Source: Adiantum capillus-veneris (lineage: Eukaryota; Streptophyta; Polypodiopsida; Polypodiales; Pteridaceae). From it: a DNA stretch of 60,000 bases. The notes beneath the pieces are model-generated. The model was not told where the DNA came from, did no database searches, and was given only the letters and a program-made list of their open reading frames with translations. The position numbers were made by a program, and so were the translations under genes. The DNA is taken from the NCBI GenBank assembly GCA_014529385.2, contig CM043954.1, positions 7,071,806 to 7,131,805 on the forward strand, in the 5' to 3' direction. Of the stretch, positions 10,570 through 21,498 are shown one piece after another (within the stretch, counting starts at the first letter, position 1; every line of letters starts with the position of its first letter).

Positions 10570-11916
10570 TCATGTCTCTAGCTCATCTGTTTGATCATTA
10601 TCGTCGGAGGTGGCGGCTGATGGTGTGTCCTCATCTGGAATGTCAATAGGTGGAGCCTGGTCAAATCGAAGAAAATAAGGTTTAAGTCGCCAACCATTTA
10701 CCTTGGTTTTATGAAGTTTTCCATCAGCCTCCATAAGCTGGTAGCTTCCATTGGCATACTTTTTCCTGACGATGAAAGGACCTTCCCATCGGAGTAGGAG
10801 TTTCTTATCCTTGCGCGTGTCAAAGCGATTGTCGTAGCGGAGCACCAACATTCCTTTCTTCAATTCTTTTTTACGGAGATGCTCGTTAAAGCTAAGCCGT
10901 CTATGCTCTGCTTGTGCTGCATAATAATTTATTGCTTCTTCTTTGTCCAGCTGCAGTCTTTCCAAGTTGATGATGTGATCTCTCAAATGCATGTTGGGCT
11001 GTTGAAGCTGGCTTGCCATTACTCTGAGACTTTGTAGTTGCAATTCAATGGGCAAGATTGCTTCCTTACCAAATACTAGATGATACGGTGTGAATCCCAA
11101 GGATGTACGAAATGAAGTTCTGTAGGCCCATAAAGCTGGTAGTAGATAATTATCCCAGTCTCCAGGATGATTGTTTACCTTCTTAGTAATAATTTTAGAA
11201 ACCATTCCATTTACCTTTTCAACTAGGCCATTACATTGAGGGTAATATGGTGAAGAGTGCCTCCTTGTAGTGCCCAGTTTCTGCATTAATTCTCCTACCA
11301 AGTCTGCTCTGAAACTTGGCCCTCTATCAGAGACGATCTCTAAAGGTGTGCCAAACCTACAACATATGTGCTCGTAGATAAATTTAGCTACCTCTACCGC
11401 TGTGATTCTAGTGGTGGCTATAGCCTCTGCCCATCTAGTCATGTAGTCGACCCCCATGATAATGTAGAATTTTCCTGAGTTGGCCCTAGGTAATGGCCCA
11501 ATGGCATCAATACCCCATTTTTCAAATGGTCCATATGAGAGAATAGGTGTCTGTGGTTTAGGCATAAGTGACCTAGTGCCGGCCTTTTGACACAACTTAC
11601 ACGTTTTGCACCAGTGGTGTACATCACGGTTGAGGCTAGGCCATATGAAGCCTGCCTGCAAGATTTTCCTACTTGTTATGTCTAGGGCAAAGTGACCACC
11701 ACAAACCCCGTCGTGACAACTAGCAATTACTCCCGTGATTTCCTGAGAGAGAGGGACCTTCCTGAGTATTTGGTCCTTACCCTTACAGTACAAACCGTCA
11801 TTGATGAGTCGATACCTTGTGGCCTTCCGCGTCAGCCATTGCTTCTGTCCCTTTGTTAAATCTGATGGGCATTCTCCTGTTTCCAAAAAAATGCATGATG
11901 TCAGGCAAGGCATCAC
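10570..11916 (-). CDS. Integrase of element C
   Basis: A 448-aa intact frame. Integrase joins the cDNA to host DNA in the nucleus. The N-terminal zinc site is present: two His in SCHDGVCGGHF and CKTCKLC further on (residues about 68-112). The catalytic triad is complete: Asp in WGIDAIGPL, Asp in IVSDRGPSF and Glu in NGLVEKVNG (residues about 134, 192 and 230). The C-terminal part has the conserved WAYRTSFRTSLGFTPYHLV block and an SH3-like stretch (KKLLLRWEGPFIV). The C-terminus is acidic and ends just before the polypurine tract. Upstream the frame changes at an A7/T7 run (about 11885-11891), which separates it from the second RNase H segment. By motif this is the best preserved protein of the element. 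Confidence 0.93.
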   Translation of the reverse strand: MMPCLTSCIFLETGECPSDLTKGQKQWLTRKATRYRLINDGLYCKGKDQILRKVPLSQEITGVIASCHDGVCGGHFALDITSRKILQAGFIWPSLNRDVHHWCKTCKLCQKAGTRSLMPKPQTPILSYGPFEKWGIDAIGPLPRANSGKFYIIMGVDYMTRWAEAIATTRITAVEVAKFIYEHICCRFGTPLEIVSDRGPSFRADLVGELMQKLGTTRRHSSPYYPQCNGLVEKVNGMVSKIITKKVNNHPGDWDNYLLPALWAYRTSFRTSLGFTPYHLVFGKEAILPIELQLQSLRVMASQLQQPNMHLRDHIINLERLQLDKEEAINYYAAQAEHRRLSFNEHLRKKELKKGMLVLRYDNRFDTRKDKKLLLRWEGPFIVRKKYANGSYQLMEADGKLHKTKVNGWRLKPYFLRFDQAPPIDIPDEDTPSAATSDDNDQTDELET

Positions 11917-11982
11917 TGCCTTGAAATAGAGGGAGCTTTAGCTTTATTGCTCCAACCACCACTTCCTGTAGTCTTTCACTTG

Positions 11983-13155
11983 CTAGGGCATCTGCTTCTT
12001 GTTTTGAGCCCTTGGGATATGGTGTATTTGAACTTTTTCAAACTTACCCAACAAGGTTTTTACACCACTTAAGTGAGTCCTTAAACTAGGATTCTTGCAT
12101 GTCCATGCTCCATTTACTTGCCTTACCAGAAGTAGAGCATCCCCAAATACATTAAGGCATTGTACACCTTGTGAGACGCACCATTGTAGACCCTTGGTTA
12201 GTGCTACATACTCAGCTTCATTGTTAGAATGTGAATCTAACAATTGGCCCAACGAAAATACCTTTGTCCCTTTGTCATCAAAGACCACTATGCCTGCAGC
12301 TGCTTTGTCATACGCTCGCTTGTAGGCTCCATCAAAGTAGAGAGAGAATGCTCCTTCTACCATCGGTGGTACTGGAGGTAATCGGACTTCTCCTCCCTTA
12401 GATTGCTTCTCCTTCCCTTCAAAGACTTGGTAGGTCATGAGTGCCCCCAAACTTTCCCTTGTCGTGCTTTCTACCTGTACCGTGTAGTCAAACTCTTGTA
12501 GACGAACTAGCCATTTAGTAATTCTAGCAGACACATCCATGTGTTGTACAACATAGGGAAATATTTCATCCGTGGTTAGAATCACAAATTGCTTAGGCAG
12601 CAAATATGACCTAAACTTTGTAGTTGCAAATCTAAGAGCTAGGACTAAGTGTTCCACATGGGTGAAACCTTTCTCTCCTGATGTCATCATTCGACTAGAG
12701 AAGTAGATTGGCCTCATGAAAGATGTCGTCGTATCCTTTTGGAGTAGCACAGCCCCCAATGAGTCATCACCAACACTTGAGGTGACATAGAAGTTTTCAT
12801 CCCACTTAGGTGGTGAGATAGTTGGCAGAGTGGCTAAGACCTCCTTTACCTTGTTGTAGTGATGTTCGCTTTCCTCGTCCCAAGTGAAAGTTGATCTTTG
12901 AGTGAGTTGTTGCAGTGGTAGAACAAGTTGTGATAGTAGATGTATGAATCTACTTAAGTACCTCACCTTATGTAGAAAAGAGACCAGTTGACGTGCGGTC
13001 GTTGGTGAAGGTAGGGCTATGAGTGCGGACACCTTACTTGGGTCGGCGTTGATACCTCTTGCTGAAATTTCATGGCCTAGTAGAATGACTTTACTCTCCC
13101 CAATGTGACATTTATCCACATTTAATTGCCCACCTAGGCTCTGCAACCTGGCCAA
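11983..13155 (-). CDS. RNase H plus additional (archaeal-type) RNase H of element C
   Basis: Starts in the thumb/connection of RT (NVDKCHIGES, VILLGHEISARGI) and runs through the Ty3-type RNase H (FTWDEES, SLGAVLLQKD, ILTTDEIFPYV; residues about 85-200). After a linker a second RNase H follows at about residues 255-385: YFDGAYKR (Asp), NNEAEYVAL (Glu) and FGDALLLVRQVNG (Asp in place of GDS). The usual last Asp (EADAL-type motif) is only reached in another frame because of a 1-bp change near 12005-12015. A second RNase H is the hallmark of Tat-lineage elements (Ogre, Retand, Tat) and is thought to remove the tRNA primer or assist strand transfer. The frame begins just after the RT frame break at 13187-13197. 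Confidence 0.9.
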   Translation of the reverse strand: MARLQSLGGQLNVDKCHIGESKVILLGHEISARGINADPSKVSALIALPSPTTARQLVSFLHKVRYLSRFIHLLSQLVLPLQQLTQRSTFTWDEESEHHYNKVKEVLATLPTISPPKWDENFYVTSSVGDDSLGAVLLQKDTTTSFMRPIYFSSRMMTSGEKGFTHVEHLVLALRFATTKFRSYLLPKQFVILTTDEIFPYVVQHMDVSARITKWLVRLQEFDYTVQVESTTRESLGALMTYQVFEGKEKQSKGGEVRLPPVPPMVEGAFSLYFDGAYKRAYDKAAAGIVVFDDKGTKVFSLGQLLDSHSNNEAEYVALTKGLQWCVSQGVQCLNVFGDALLLVRQVNGAWTCKNPSLRTHLSGVKTLLGKFEKVQIHHIPRAQNKKQMP

Positions 13156-13172
13156 ACCTTCAGTTACCTTTT

Positions 13173-14546
13173 CTAAATGTGAAATACGGGAGCTATATAT
13201 ACAAAATCATCAATGAACACTCTTATGGATGTTCCAAAGAACGGTTGAAAAACATATGTGACATATCTTTGGAATGTGGCAGGTGCATTTGTGAGACCAA
13301 ATGGCATAACCCTGTATGCAAAACAACCCCATGGCATGATAAAAGTGGTTTTTAGCTGATCTTCCAAGGCTATGAGTATTTGAAAGTATCCTGAATAACC
13401 ATCACAGACGGTATAGCATTCAAAACCCGCTACTTCATTCAAAATTTCATCCAAGAAAGGGAGAGGAAAGTGGTCTCTCTTTGTAGCTGCATTTAGTGGT
13501 TTGTAGTCAACACAGACCCTCCACTTACCATTCTTTTTAGGCGTCACCACTACGGGTGACACCCATTCTGAGTTTTCTACAGGATAGATGAATCCCGCCT
13601 CCAGCAGTTTCCTTACCTCGGCCAAGAGTGCCTTTTCTTGTATGACCCCCAGTCGTCGTAGCTTTTGCACAACTGGTTTTACCCCTTCCTTCAGCTTAAT
13701 ATGATGTTCCACCACTGTAATGCCTGTGATTCTTTCATAGTTGTCAATGAACAGGTTAGGAAATCCCATCAACATTTGCAAAAAACTATCTTTCTCCTCA
13801 AGTGTTAATTCCGTAGACAACATACCCTTCAACCTACTTCCTCCTAGGCCATGTGATTTTCTCTCCTCTTCATTGGGTTTCCCTTTTGGTGATGGATCAC
13901 CAGCTGTGCTTACCCTTTGTGGATCCTTCATAATGATACCCATCACATCAATGGAATTGTCACTTTCTTCGGTGGATGTGGTCTCCTCCTCAGAACTGGA
14001 AGATTCGCTAGTGGTTTCATCTGCCGATGTTTCCAGATTCATTTGCTTCTGCTTGCCAATCCTCATGTCGTAGTAGATTGTCTCCCCTTTCTTACCGGTC
14101 ATGCGTAGAAGGCCAGTACCCCACTCCTGTTTTGCCTTCATGGTCATCAACCATGGCCTTCCCAAAATTAGTGGATAGCCCTCCCTCTTAGTAGGCATTA
14201 CAAAAACATCTACCTCTACCTCAGTGTTGAAAGCTTTTATTTTCACGGCACTTACCACACCCACACACTTTACTTTTGCGTTGTTTTCCATATTTGCCTT
14301 GCATGGAGAAGGCCTGTCAACCTCGAGCCCTAATCGAAGCATCATAGCTTCGATCATTACACAGATTTGTGCACCTCCATCAATGTAGGTGTTTCCAACC
14401 CTCTTTCCTTTTATGTTTACGTCGACAATTGGAAGGATGTCATCCATGTTACATCCCGAAATTGCTCCGGCTACCTTTGTTTTGGAGCGTCTTGTACTTA
14501 CCATTTTAGACCATTGTCGCCTTACTTTTGGTGCAAGATGTAGCAA
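13173..14546 (-). CDS. Protease and reverse transcriptase of element C
   Basis: 457-aa frame. The retropepsin part (residues about 35-155) has YIDGGAQICVMIEAMML, with DGG in the active-site loop, and LILGRPWLMT. An acidic/serine linker follows (TSESSSSEEETTSTEES). RT starts near residue 285 with VVQKLRRLG, then EWVSPVVVTPKKNGKWRVCV, the CDGYSGYFQI box, MPFGLTNAPATFQR and the catalytic FIDDFVYI (two Asp kept). Right after this box a TA repeat (13187-13197, plus strand gagctatatatac) has the wrong length and shifts the frame, so RT is split from its thumb domain at 13155. The upstream join to Gag is within about 25 bp (14546/14571). Confidence 0.9.
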   Translation of the reverse strand: MLHLAPKVRRQWSKMVSTRRSKTKVAGAISGCNMDDILPIVDVNIKGKRVGNTYIDGGAQICVMIEAMMLRLGLEVDRPSPCKANMENNAKVKCVGVVSAVKIKAFNTEVEVDVFVMPTKREGYPLILGRPWLMTMKAKQEWGTGLLRMTGKKGETIYYDMRIGKQKQMNLETSADETTSESSSSEEETTSTEESDNSIDVMGIIMKDPQRVSTAGDPSPKGKPNEEERKSHGLGGSRLKGMLSTELTLEEKDSFLQMLMGFPNLFIDNYERITGITVVEHHIKLKEGVKPVVQKLRRLGVIQEKALLAEVRKLLEAGFIYPVENSEWVSPVVVTPKKNGKWRVCVDYKPLNAATKRDHFPLPFLDEILNEVAGFECYTVCDGYSGYFQILIALEDQLKTTFIMPWGCFAYRVMPFGLTNAPATFQRYVTYVFQPFFGTSIRVFIDDFVYIAPVFHI

Positions 14547-14570
14547 CTGTGGCCATATAATCTTCGGTCC

Positions 14571-15820
14571 TTACTCTGCCACATCGAATGTTAGATCATA
14601 GGGCTTAGAACTTTCCCCTAGCTGGAAGTCGGTGATGCCCAATTTTTGTCGTGGCTTGGATGGCCTCTTGGTAGTTTCTCCTCTTATGCTTCTCTCATCA
14701 TTTGATTGTGTAGCTTTATCCCTCCTAGCTCTTTTCACAGTCATGGCTTCAAGTGGTTCTAAAAAGGTTACCTTCTCCTTACCCTTGTCCCTCTCCTTTG
14801 CTCTGGGTGGATCCACTACTACGGCTTTTCCTTTCTCTGCTAGCCTTATGATGTTTACAGGGCGATCAGGTGGTGGGGCTCGTGGAAGAGGTGGGATGGA
14901 TGCTTGTAGTGGTGTCTGGGGTGGACGTAGAATTTGTGTTGGTGGGGGTGGTGCTCGGGGTGGGGGTGTTCTTTCTCTAGGGGGTGACAATTGGTTCCTC
15001 CTACCTCCTCTATTATAGTTTTGTCGTGGTTTGGGACAGTAGTACATACCGTGATCGTCTTCTTCGCAATTGTACCAATGATACTCCCTATTTTGTCGTC
15101 GTGCTCTTTCAGGGTCTTGATCTCTTTCTTGACTCCTCCATTGCTGTATTAAGTGGACATACAAATTCTGCAGTTGGTCAATAATATGGGCCAACATATC
15201 TTGTTGGTCATCTCTTACCCCAAGAGCCGGTGGTGGTGGTATGGTGGTTGTCGTAGTTGCTAGTCGACGCGATGTTCCTGCTTCTGTTGACTCGGTTTCT
15301 TTGGCTTTCATTCGCAGTTTCTTGTCCTTAAGGCAAGCAATCTCAATGGCTAACTCGTACGTAGCCGGGAATCTACCTTTCACCTTCTCCTTGAGAAGCG
15401 GCCTTAGCCATGCGTGAACCGATCTTTTTTTAGGAAATCGGGTGCAGCTTCCCCCCTTGCCAGTGACTCAACCCACCGTTCCCACAAATCCACAAATTTG
15501 GACTCATAGGTGGCATATTCTAAAAGACCCTCCTGCTTCAAGTCTCTCAACTTGTCCCACAACTTTTCTGAAGTGGTACCTCCCCCAAAGCGCCTCTTAA
15601 AAGCGGTTTTTAAGGGTTCCCAGTCATCCTTGGTTGCTTGTGGAAGTGCATTGTACCATGATCTAGCTTCTAGCTTCATGAGATGCTTAAAGATTCTAAC
15701 CCGGGATTCATCCGTATCTTTGTTGCTCACTACACATGCTACTTCAAAGTCATCTAGGAAGTCTGTTACCAAATCCTCCCCCTTCTTTCCTTTAAATGTT
15801 GGAAATTCTACACTTGCCAT
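14571..15820 (-). pseudogene. Gag of element C (two frames)
   Basis: An ATG at 15820 opens a 138-aa frame with the retrotransposon Gag capsid domain (VEFPTFKGKKGEDLVTDFL, EARSWYNALP, LKTAFKRRF, YESKFVDLWERW). It ends at 15404. The second half, 15383-14571, has coiled-coil-like and proline-rich stretches (PPRAPPPPTQ) and a degenerate zinc knuckle, WYNCEEDDHGMYYC, whose first Cys is Trp (TGG for TGT/C). The two halves meet at an A7 run (plus strand 15425-15431) in the A-AAA-AAA phase of a -1 slippery heptamer. A simple 1-base indel is the plainer reading, since the junction lies within Gag rather than between Gag and Pol. Confidence 0.85.
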
Positions 15821-16660
15821 GATTACTGAGAGAGAGCTAGAAAGACACGCTTCTTAACTTGCAAAAGTTTTTTTCTTCTATACAAGGAGGCGTGTATACC
15901 CTCTTATACTAGGACATAGATTAAAACTTCAAACGGTACATTGCCTTGTACCAAAGGTAAGACAAATGGCTGATCTGATGCCAGAACCTCAAAAAACCGC
16001 TCCCCACCCAGCATGGTGTCAATGACGTGCTGGTAGTGAGCCTTCAAGTCCAGTATTACCTTGATTGAGCATACACGTGTTGGTATGTGTGATCTGTCTT
16101 GAGGTAGGTTGCACTGATTCATGTGAAGCTTAGAGGTGCTTAGTCACTATCCAAGCTTGTGGGAGAGGGTGGAGTTCTTTCCTGAAACAAACTCAGTAGA
16201 TCCCTAGTTTCTCTAGTGAGAGTGTGAGCCAATGATTCCGTTATCTGTGCTGCAGCATCAGGTGCGACTTGAAAACTGACTGTGATAATTACCTCGGTGA
16301 CTTGAGTTACCCGATTCTCAAAGTAGAATAGTGTTGATTCTCTATTGTGCAGAGCTCCTTCCATTTTGTTGTTGTTGGTTGGTTGTAGGTTGCGGACATG
16401 GTGTCGACCTTCTCCTTCTTCTTCTTGGCACTTGCCCTATGTATATCCACTGGGTTTGGCGTGTTGGTTGACTCTCCCACTGCAAATCGATTACCGTTAC
16501 ACCTGGCACTCGAGCTTCGATGGAGATGCGGAGTTCGTCTAGTTGTGCTTGGAGCTCTTCTTCTTATGTCGTCCAATTAGCTAATCCTGCTAGCCATTCA
16601 TCCATTCACAATAGTTTAGGGGTTTCAGTCTTGTAAACTGAAGGGTTTCATGAAAAGATC
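15821..16660 (-). other. 5' leader of element C with small ORFs
   Basis: About 840 bp from PBS to the Gag ATG. Minus-strand small frames at 16364-16140 (74 aa, MEGALHNRESTLFYF...) and 16122-15904 (72 aa) follow each other and could be remains of one upstream frame. I recognise no domain. They may be leader sequence only. Confidence 0.5.
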
Positions 16661-16676
16661 CTCCGTGGGGGCACCA
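16661..16676 (-). other. Primer-binding site of element C
   Basis: Minus strand TGGTGCCCCCACGGAG, two bases inside the 5' LTR end (LTR ends ...CCCGTCA at 16679). TGG start as expected for a tRNA CCA end; I do not name the tRNA. Confidence 0.65.
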
Positions 16677-16678
16677 AA

Positions 16679-16888
16679 TGACGGGAGCAAAGCGAACCCC
16701 GAACCCCGACGGCCTCTAAAACACCGGGGACCGAATGGCGCGCCTCGAGCCTGTCATGGTAAAGCAAACAGGGGGCACCACCTAGCTTCAGCGGCTAGGA
16801 CGCAAACAACACACCACCATAACAAAGTTTTCATCCAAGAGAGATGGATGCTTTGGAGTAATGATGAAGAGGAAAGGGAATGAGATCA

Positions 16889-16949
<61 letters not shown>

Positions 16950-18270
16950 GGGAGGGGGTATATCGGCTTAGTACTTAGGCACCACAAAAGGATGGCGAAT
17001 CCGCACACCCTTCACACATACACAAGATCACTCCAAACACAAGACTAGGTGGCGATTCTGCACACCTCACATGGGCAAAACATTGCAAGAAAACATACTC
17101 ACAAAACCTCAAGCTTTATTTAGAGAATTAGGCGATGAAATGGGGAGCATAGGGTAGGGGAATGAGAAGGGAGAGTGTGGTAGAGCACATGGCGGATAGG
17201 TGGGAGTTGATGGCGAAGACTCGCACGAGGGTTATGGCCATCATCCTTCATTTAGTTTTCCTTCATCTTCCATAGCCCAAGGGTGTAGAGGTCATGCTCA
17301 AGACGAGCATGGTGATTGCGGTGATGGTGATGGTGTGGGTGTGTGTGTGTGTGCACTAGGCACACACAGTGCATAGTGTGTTCTTTGGTGATGTTGTGTG
17401 TGTTTAGTGTGATGGTGACCCCTCTTTATATAGGGGAGGAGGGGGGAGAAATTCTAGAATTTAAAAATGAAGAAATCATTATCTACATACGCCATGTGAC
17501 TGTGGGCCCCACTTGTCTGGCTGTGTGTATATGTGCCAGAACAGCAGTCTCATGAGAGAGAGAGACTAAGAGAGAGAGATGGGTTGATGAAAAAAAGTGA
17601 GAGGTGACATGGAGACTAAAGTAATTACAAGAGGGGAGAGAGGGGGGAGTGTGTTCAGAGGTGAATCTTGTGCAGATGTGTGTGAATACAAGAAAAATCA
17701 GGTAACCACCGGGTGGGGATGGGTCTGTGGGCACCTTTTTGAATGAAACTGAGTGTGTGTGAGTGTGGGGGAGGTTATTTAGCTACAAGACAAGAGACAT
17801 GGCGCCCTTTAGAGAGAGAGGGGGGTATTTGGGTCATGGGATATGATAGGAGAGAGAAAGGGGGGGTGGGGTATACTATTTTGGAAGATAGGGTAAGTTG
17901 CATGTGAGTTAGGGTGCATTATTGGTGAGTTAAAATGCATTATTGGTGAGAGGTGGGGTAGCTTGAGGGGAGAGAGAAAGGAGAAAGGACAAGGGGAAGA
18001 GAGAGGGGGTTGACCTTTTGAGTGGAGGAGAGGAAAAGGGACACACGGCGGGGCAATCAGTGAAGAGAAAGGAGGCAAGGTGGGGATGGGCTACCCCGCA
18101 GTCATGAGGTGGCCTATTTTACCTTTCTTATATATTTACATAATCATACTTTATTTTTTTGCTTACTTTTTCCAATGCCTTTTATCACTCCCTCCCTAAG
18201 AGGGGGTTTTCATGGGGTGGGGATGAGAGAAGAGGGGTATGGGAGCTTGGCTTGTGAAAAGCCCCCATCA
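16679..18270 (-). repeat. 5' LTR of element C
   Basis: About 1592 bp, from TGATGGGGGC at 18270 to CCCGTCA at 16679 (TG...CA). Minus-strand TATA-like box CCTATATAAAGAGGGG at about 17421-17436. Contains (GA)n of about 27 units at 16892-16946. The right flank is ATGCC; the other flank is lost. Confidence 0.92.
16892..16946. repeat. (GA)n microsatellite in the C 5' LTR
   Basis: About 27 GA units. The equivalent run in the 3' LTR (9199-9220) has about 11 units and marks the truncation point of that LTR. Confidence 0.9.
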
Positions 18271-18974
<704 letters not shown>

Positions 18975-19365
18975 ACGCGTCCTAGTTCGCATCCAAAACT
19001 AGGTGGTGCCCCAAATTTGTGTAGGGTTAGGTTGCGGGTTTGTGTGTGTGTTTGTTGTTTTTTTCCAACCCCAACCCAATTGAGCAGCACGGGAGCCTAG
19101 AAGGGTGCGTAGAGGCCACTCTTCTTGTTGCCCGCCTCGGACCGCCTCAGTGGTTGTCACAACATTTGTGACAATGTATATTTGGTTGAGGAGCTTCTTC
19201 TTGCATTTCCTCTTGGCTATAAACATGCTCTAACTTAGCTAAGCCACTATTTTCAATGAACCGTAATATCCTTTCATCCATCTCATACCTTCTTTCTTCA
19301 GGTCAAAACGCAAGAGGTGGAGGTTGTATCGGCCTCATCACTCCATGTGTTTCTCTCATCTTCTG

Positions 19366-20910
19366 TCACTTTGAAGGGGAGTACCCGCTTTGGTGGTTAT
19401 AATACATTGTAGTTGGTACTAGCTCTTGTTTATTAGATGCTTCCATCATCAATGTGTATCTCATGTCCATAGGCATTCTAGCACCTGGCAGTGGAGGTTG
19501 TTGTCCTAAGACAGGCTGTGGCCTTGAAACTCCTACTAGTCCTGGTGCATTCCCCTTAACGTATCTAGGTGGAGTAGGTGCTACTGGAATAGATTGTACA
19601 TACCTCTCCCTAGCATATTGCATGCTATAGTAGCACTCTTCCCTCGTATGGTTTGTCCATTTCCCCTCAATTTTACACCACTTAGGCTCCCCCAGAGTGG
19701 ACTTTACAAGAGGAGTTAACCTCTTGACTATGTCATCGATAAACTTTTCTTGATTGATAGGTGTTGTTGGTTTTGCAATGGACTCATTTATCTGTGAATC
19801 ACTGTGTTGAGAGGATGTGTCATCCTCTTGACTCTTACAATCCTTTTCTTTATATTCCTCACAATTATCCTCCAAATAAAGAGCTTCTTTGATCAAATCG
19901 TTTAGCGTCGAGCTCCTTATCATATAGAAATCCTTTTGAAGACCCACATGTTTCATTCCCTGGATAAAGATAAGCATCAAGAATTCTTGCATAGGTAGTT
20001 CCGCTCTCGGATAGAACTTGACATATCTTTTGAGTCGTAATTTCACCTAGCGTACTAATTCACATTCTTTCTGTTTGAATCTATGAATTTGTGAGACTAT
20101 ATTGTGAGTTATGCCTTTCTGCAAGAATTCTTCAAACAGCTCATCTAGAGTCTCAAAATCCCGTCTTTCCACTGAGTCAAACCATGTAGCCACATCATCT
20201 ACCAGAGTCAGTTCGAATCCCGCAAACTGTGTCACAAAATTTGAAATTTCCTCTACTCTAATTAATCTTTTGAAAACCGCCACATGATCTCTTGGATCTT
20301 TATCCCCGGAGTATTTCTTGTTTATCCATCTCTAGACTTGGGATGATCAAACTTGCCGATCGTATACAAGTCTAACCATAGACTCTCCCAATCCTTCTCT
20401 CGTTTCAGGCCTTCTACTATGTCTAGGTTCTTCTTCAAAGGGATTGGTCGTTCTGTTGGAGATTGGTCTATTAGGGAGATTCACTTGAGGAGGCATGTCT
20501 GTCATCTCTCTGATTATTTCAACTCTCATTATCGCTCTAGAAGGGAATCTAGGTGGCTCCCTTTTTGGAATTCTCATAGGAATTCTCGTGTTTGGTGGAG
20601 GTATATGTGGTTCTTCATTGACTAGATGTCCACCTATTTCTAATGCAGTCCGGGTTTGTGCTTTCTATAGCTTTGTATTCTCGTCCATACTTGTCAACAA
20701 CTATAGATTCCCATTGACAGTCAAGTCCGTATGTATAGACATATAAGAGCTTGTAATCCGTCGGCTCTCTTGGGTATGGCTCTTAGCATCTATAATTGTT
20801 GACCTCACTGCTGTCAATATAGATCTATACATTCCTTCACTCTCGTGATCTGTCTTCTGAACTCTCTCAACAAAATTAGTATTTATCAACTCCAAGTTTG
20901 GAAGATTCAT
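19366..20910 (-). pseudogene. Gag of element E
   Basis: Open stretches 20910-20701, 20577-20347, 20283-20047 and 20046-19366 read as one Gag with a few stops. Capsid-type features: DPRDHVAVFKRL-like start near 20300, LTLVDDVATWFDSVE near 20190, LDELFEEFLQKG near 20130 and LMLIFIQGMKHV near 19960. A Cys/His box WCKIEGKWTNHTREECYY (near 19660) resembles the zinc-binding stretch of other Ty3/gypsy Gags. The C-terminal part is proline-rich (PPRYVKGNAPGLVGVSRPQP). One in-frame stop lies at 20047 and others between 20701 and 20577 and near 20340. Below 19366 coding potential fades (ERRYEMDERILRFIENSG-type stretch to about 19200). Confidence 0.75.
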
Positions 20911-21498
20911 TATGGGCGGATGTTCCTCTATCGCTAGGATCCCGAAGCTTGTGTAAGCTGAGTTTGAATCTAAAGTAGATATGATTTTTGAGCTTAACAG
21001 CTCTAGCTTGATGTAATAAGACTTACTCCAATGTGTTCAAGTACTTTGGTTAGGAAAAGGTCGAAACTATGTCCAACACCATGATCGTCTCCTCACAATT
21101 CTTTCAAATTGTCACTTTTAGACACCCCTAACTTTTGGATGCATTTTGAGGCCTTAAACGAAGTTTTTTTGAGCGATGACCAACATTGAATGACCCAAAG
21201 GGTCATCAATTGTTATTCAAGGGTTACACAGAATCTTGTAGAGCTACTCTAGAGCTTCATTTTGATTAGAAAAGTTTGTAAATCCGATATCGATAACTCA
21301 AGTTATGGCCAAAACAATCTTCTATTGCATTCAATCTTCCTATAAATTCTAGCAATTTCACAGTGCCACCACTAGATGCATGCTTTGTTCCACTTACAGT
21401 TATCCAAATTTGATTTTGGAGTGATATTTGGGATTTTAGGGTCAAAAGGAAGTCCTTTGATTGGTCAAAGTTACTATTTGGCCTCAATCTGTGCCTGG
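20911..21498 (-). other. Proximal leader of element E
   Basis: Between the Gag-like frames and the palindrome array. No ORF of note. Shares the general composition of the array (short phrases such as TTATGGCCAAAA), suggesting decayed array units. Confidence 0.4.

Larger units (their letters stand above)
9199..18270 (-). mobile_element. Element C: Tat-lineage Ty3/gypsy retrotransposon with dual RNase H
   Basis: Minus-strand order: 5' LTR (18270-16679), PBS, leader, Gag, protease-RT, RNase H, second RNase H, integrase, polypurine tract, 3' LTR (10541-9199). The LTRs are near identical: by eye about 18 substitutions in about 1.3 kb, plus GA-run length. The 3' LTR lacks about 200 bp at its far end and stops in a (AG)n run, so no target duplication can be tested. 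The coding region has four frame breaks, mostly at homopolymer or dinucleotide runs. The Tat assignment rests on the additional RNase H between RNase H and integrase. It is the youngest-looking LTR element in the window. Confidence 0.93.

Noticed and set aside
9199-18270. Two nearly identical 1.3-kb direct repeats as a segmental duplication
   Set aside because: They have TG...CA ends, flank a complete Ty3/gypsy coding region and adjoin a PBS and a polypurine tract, so they are LTRs.
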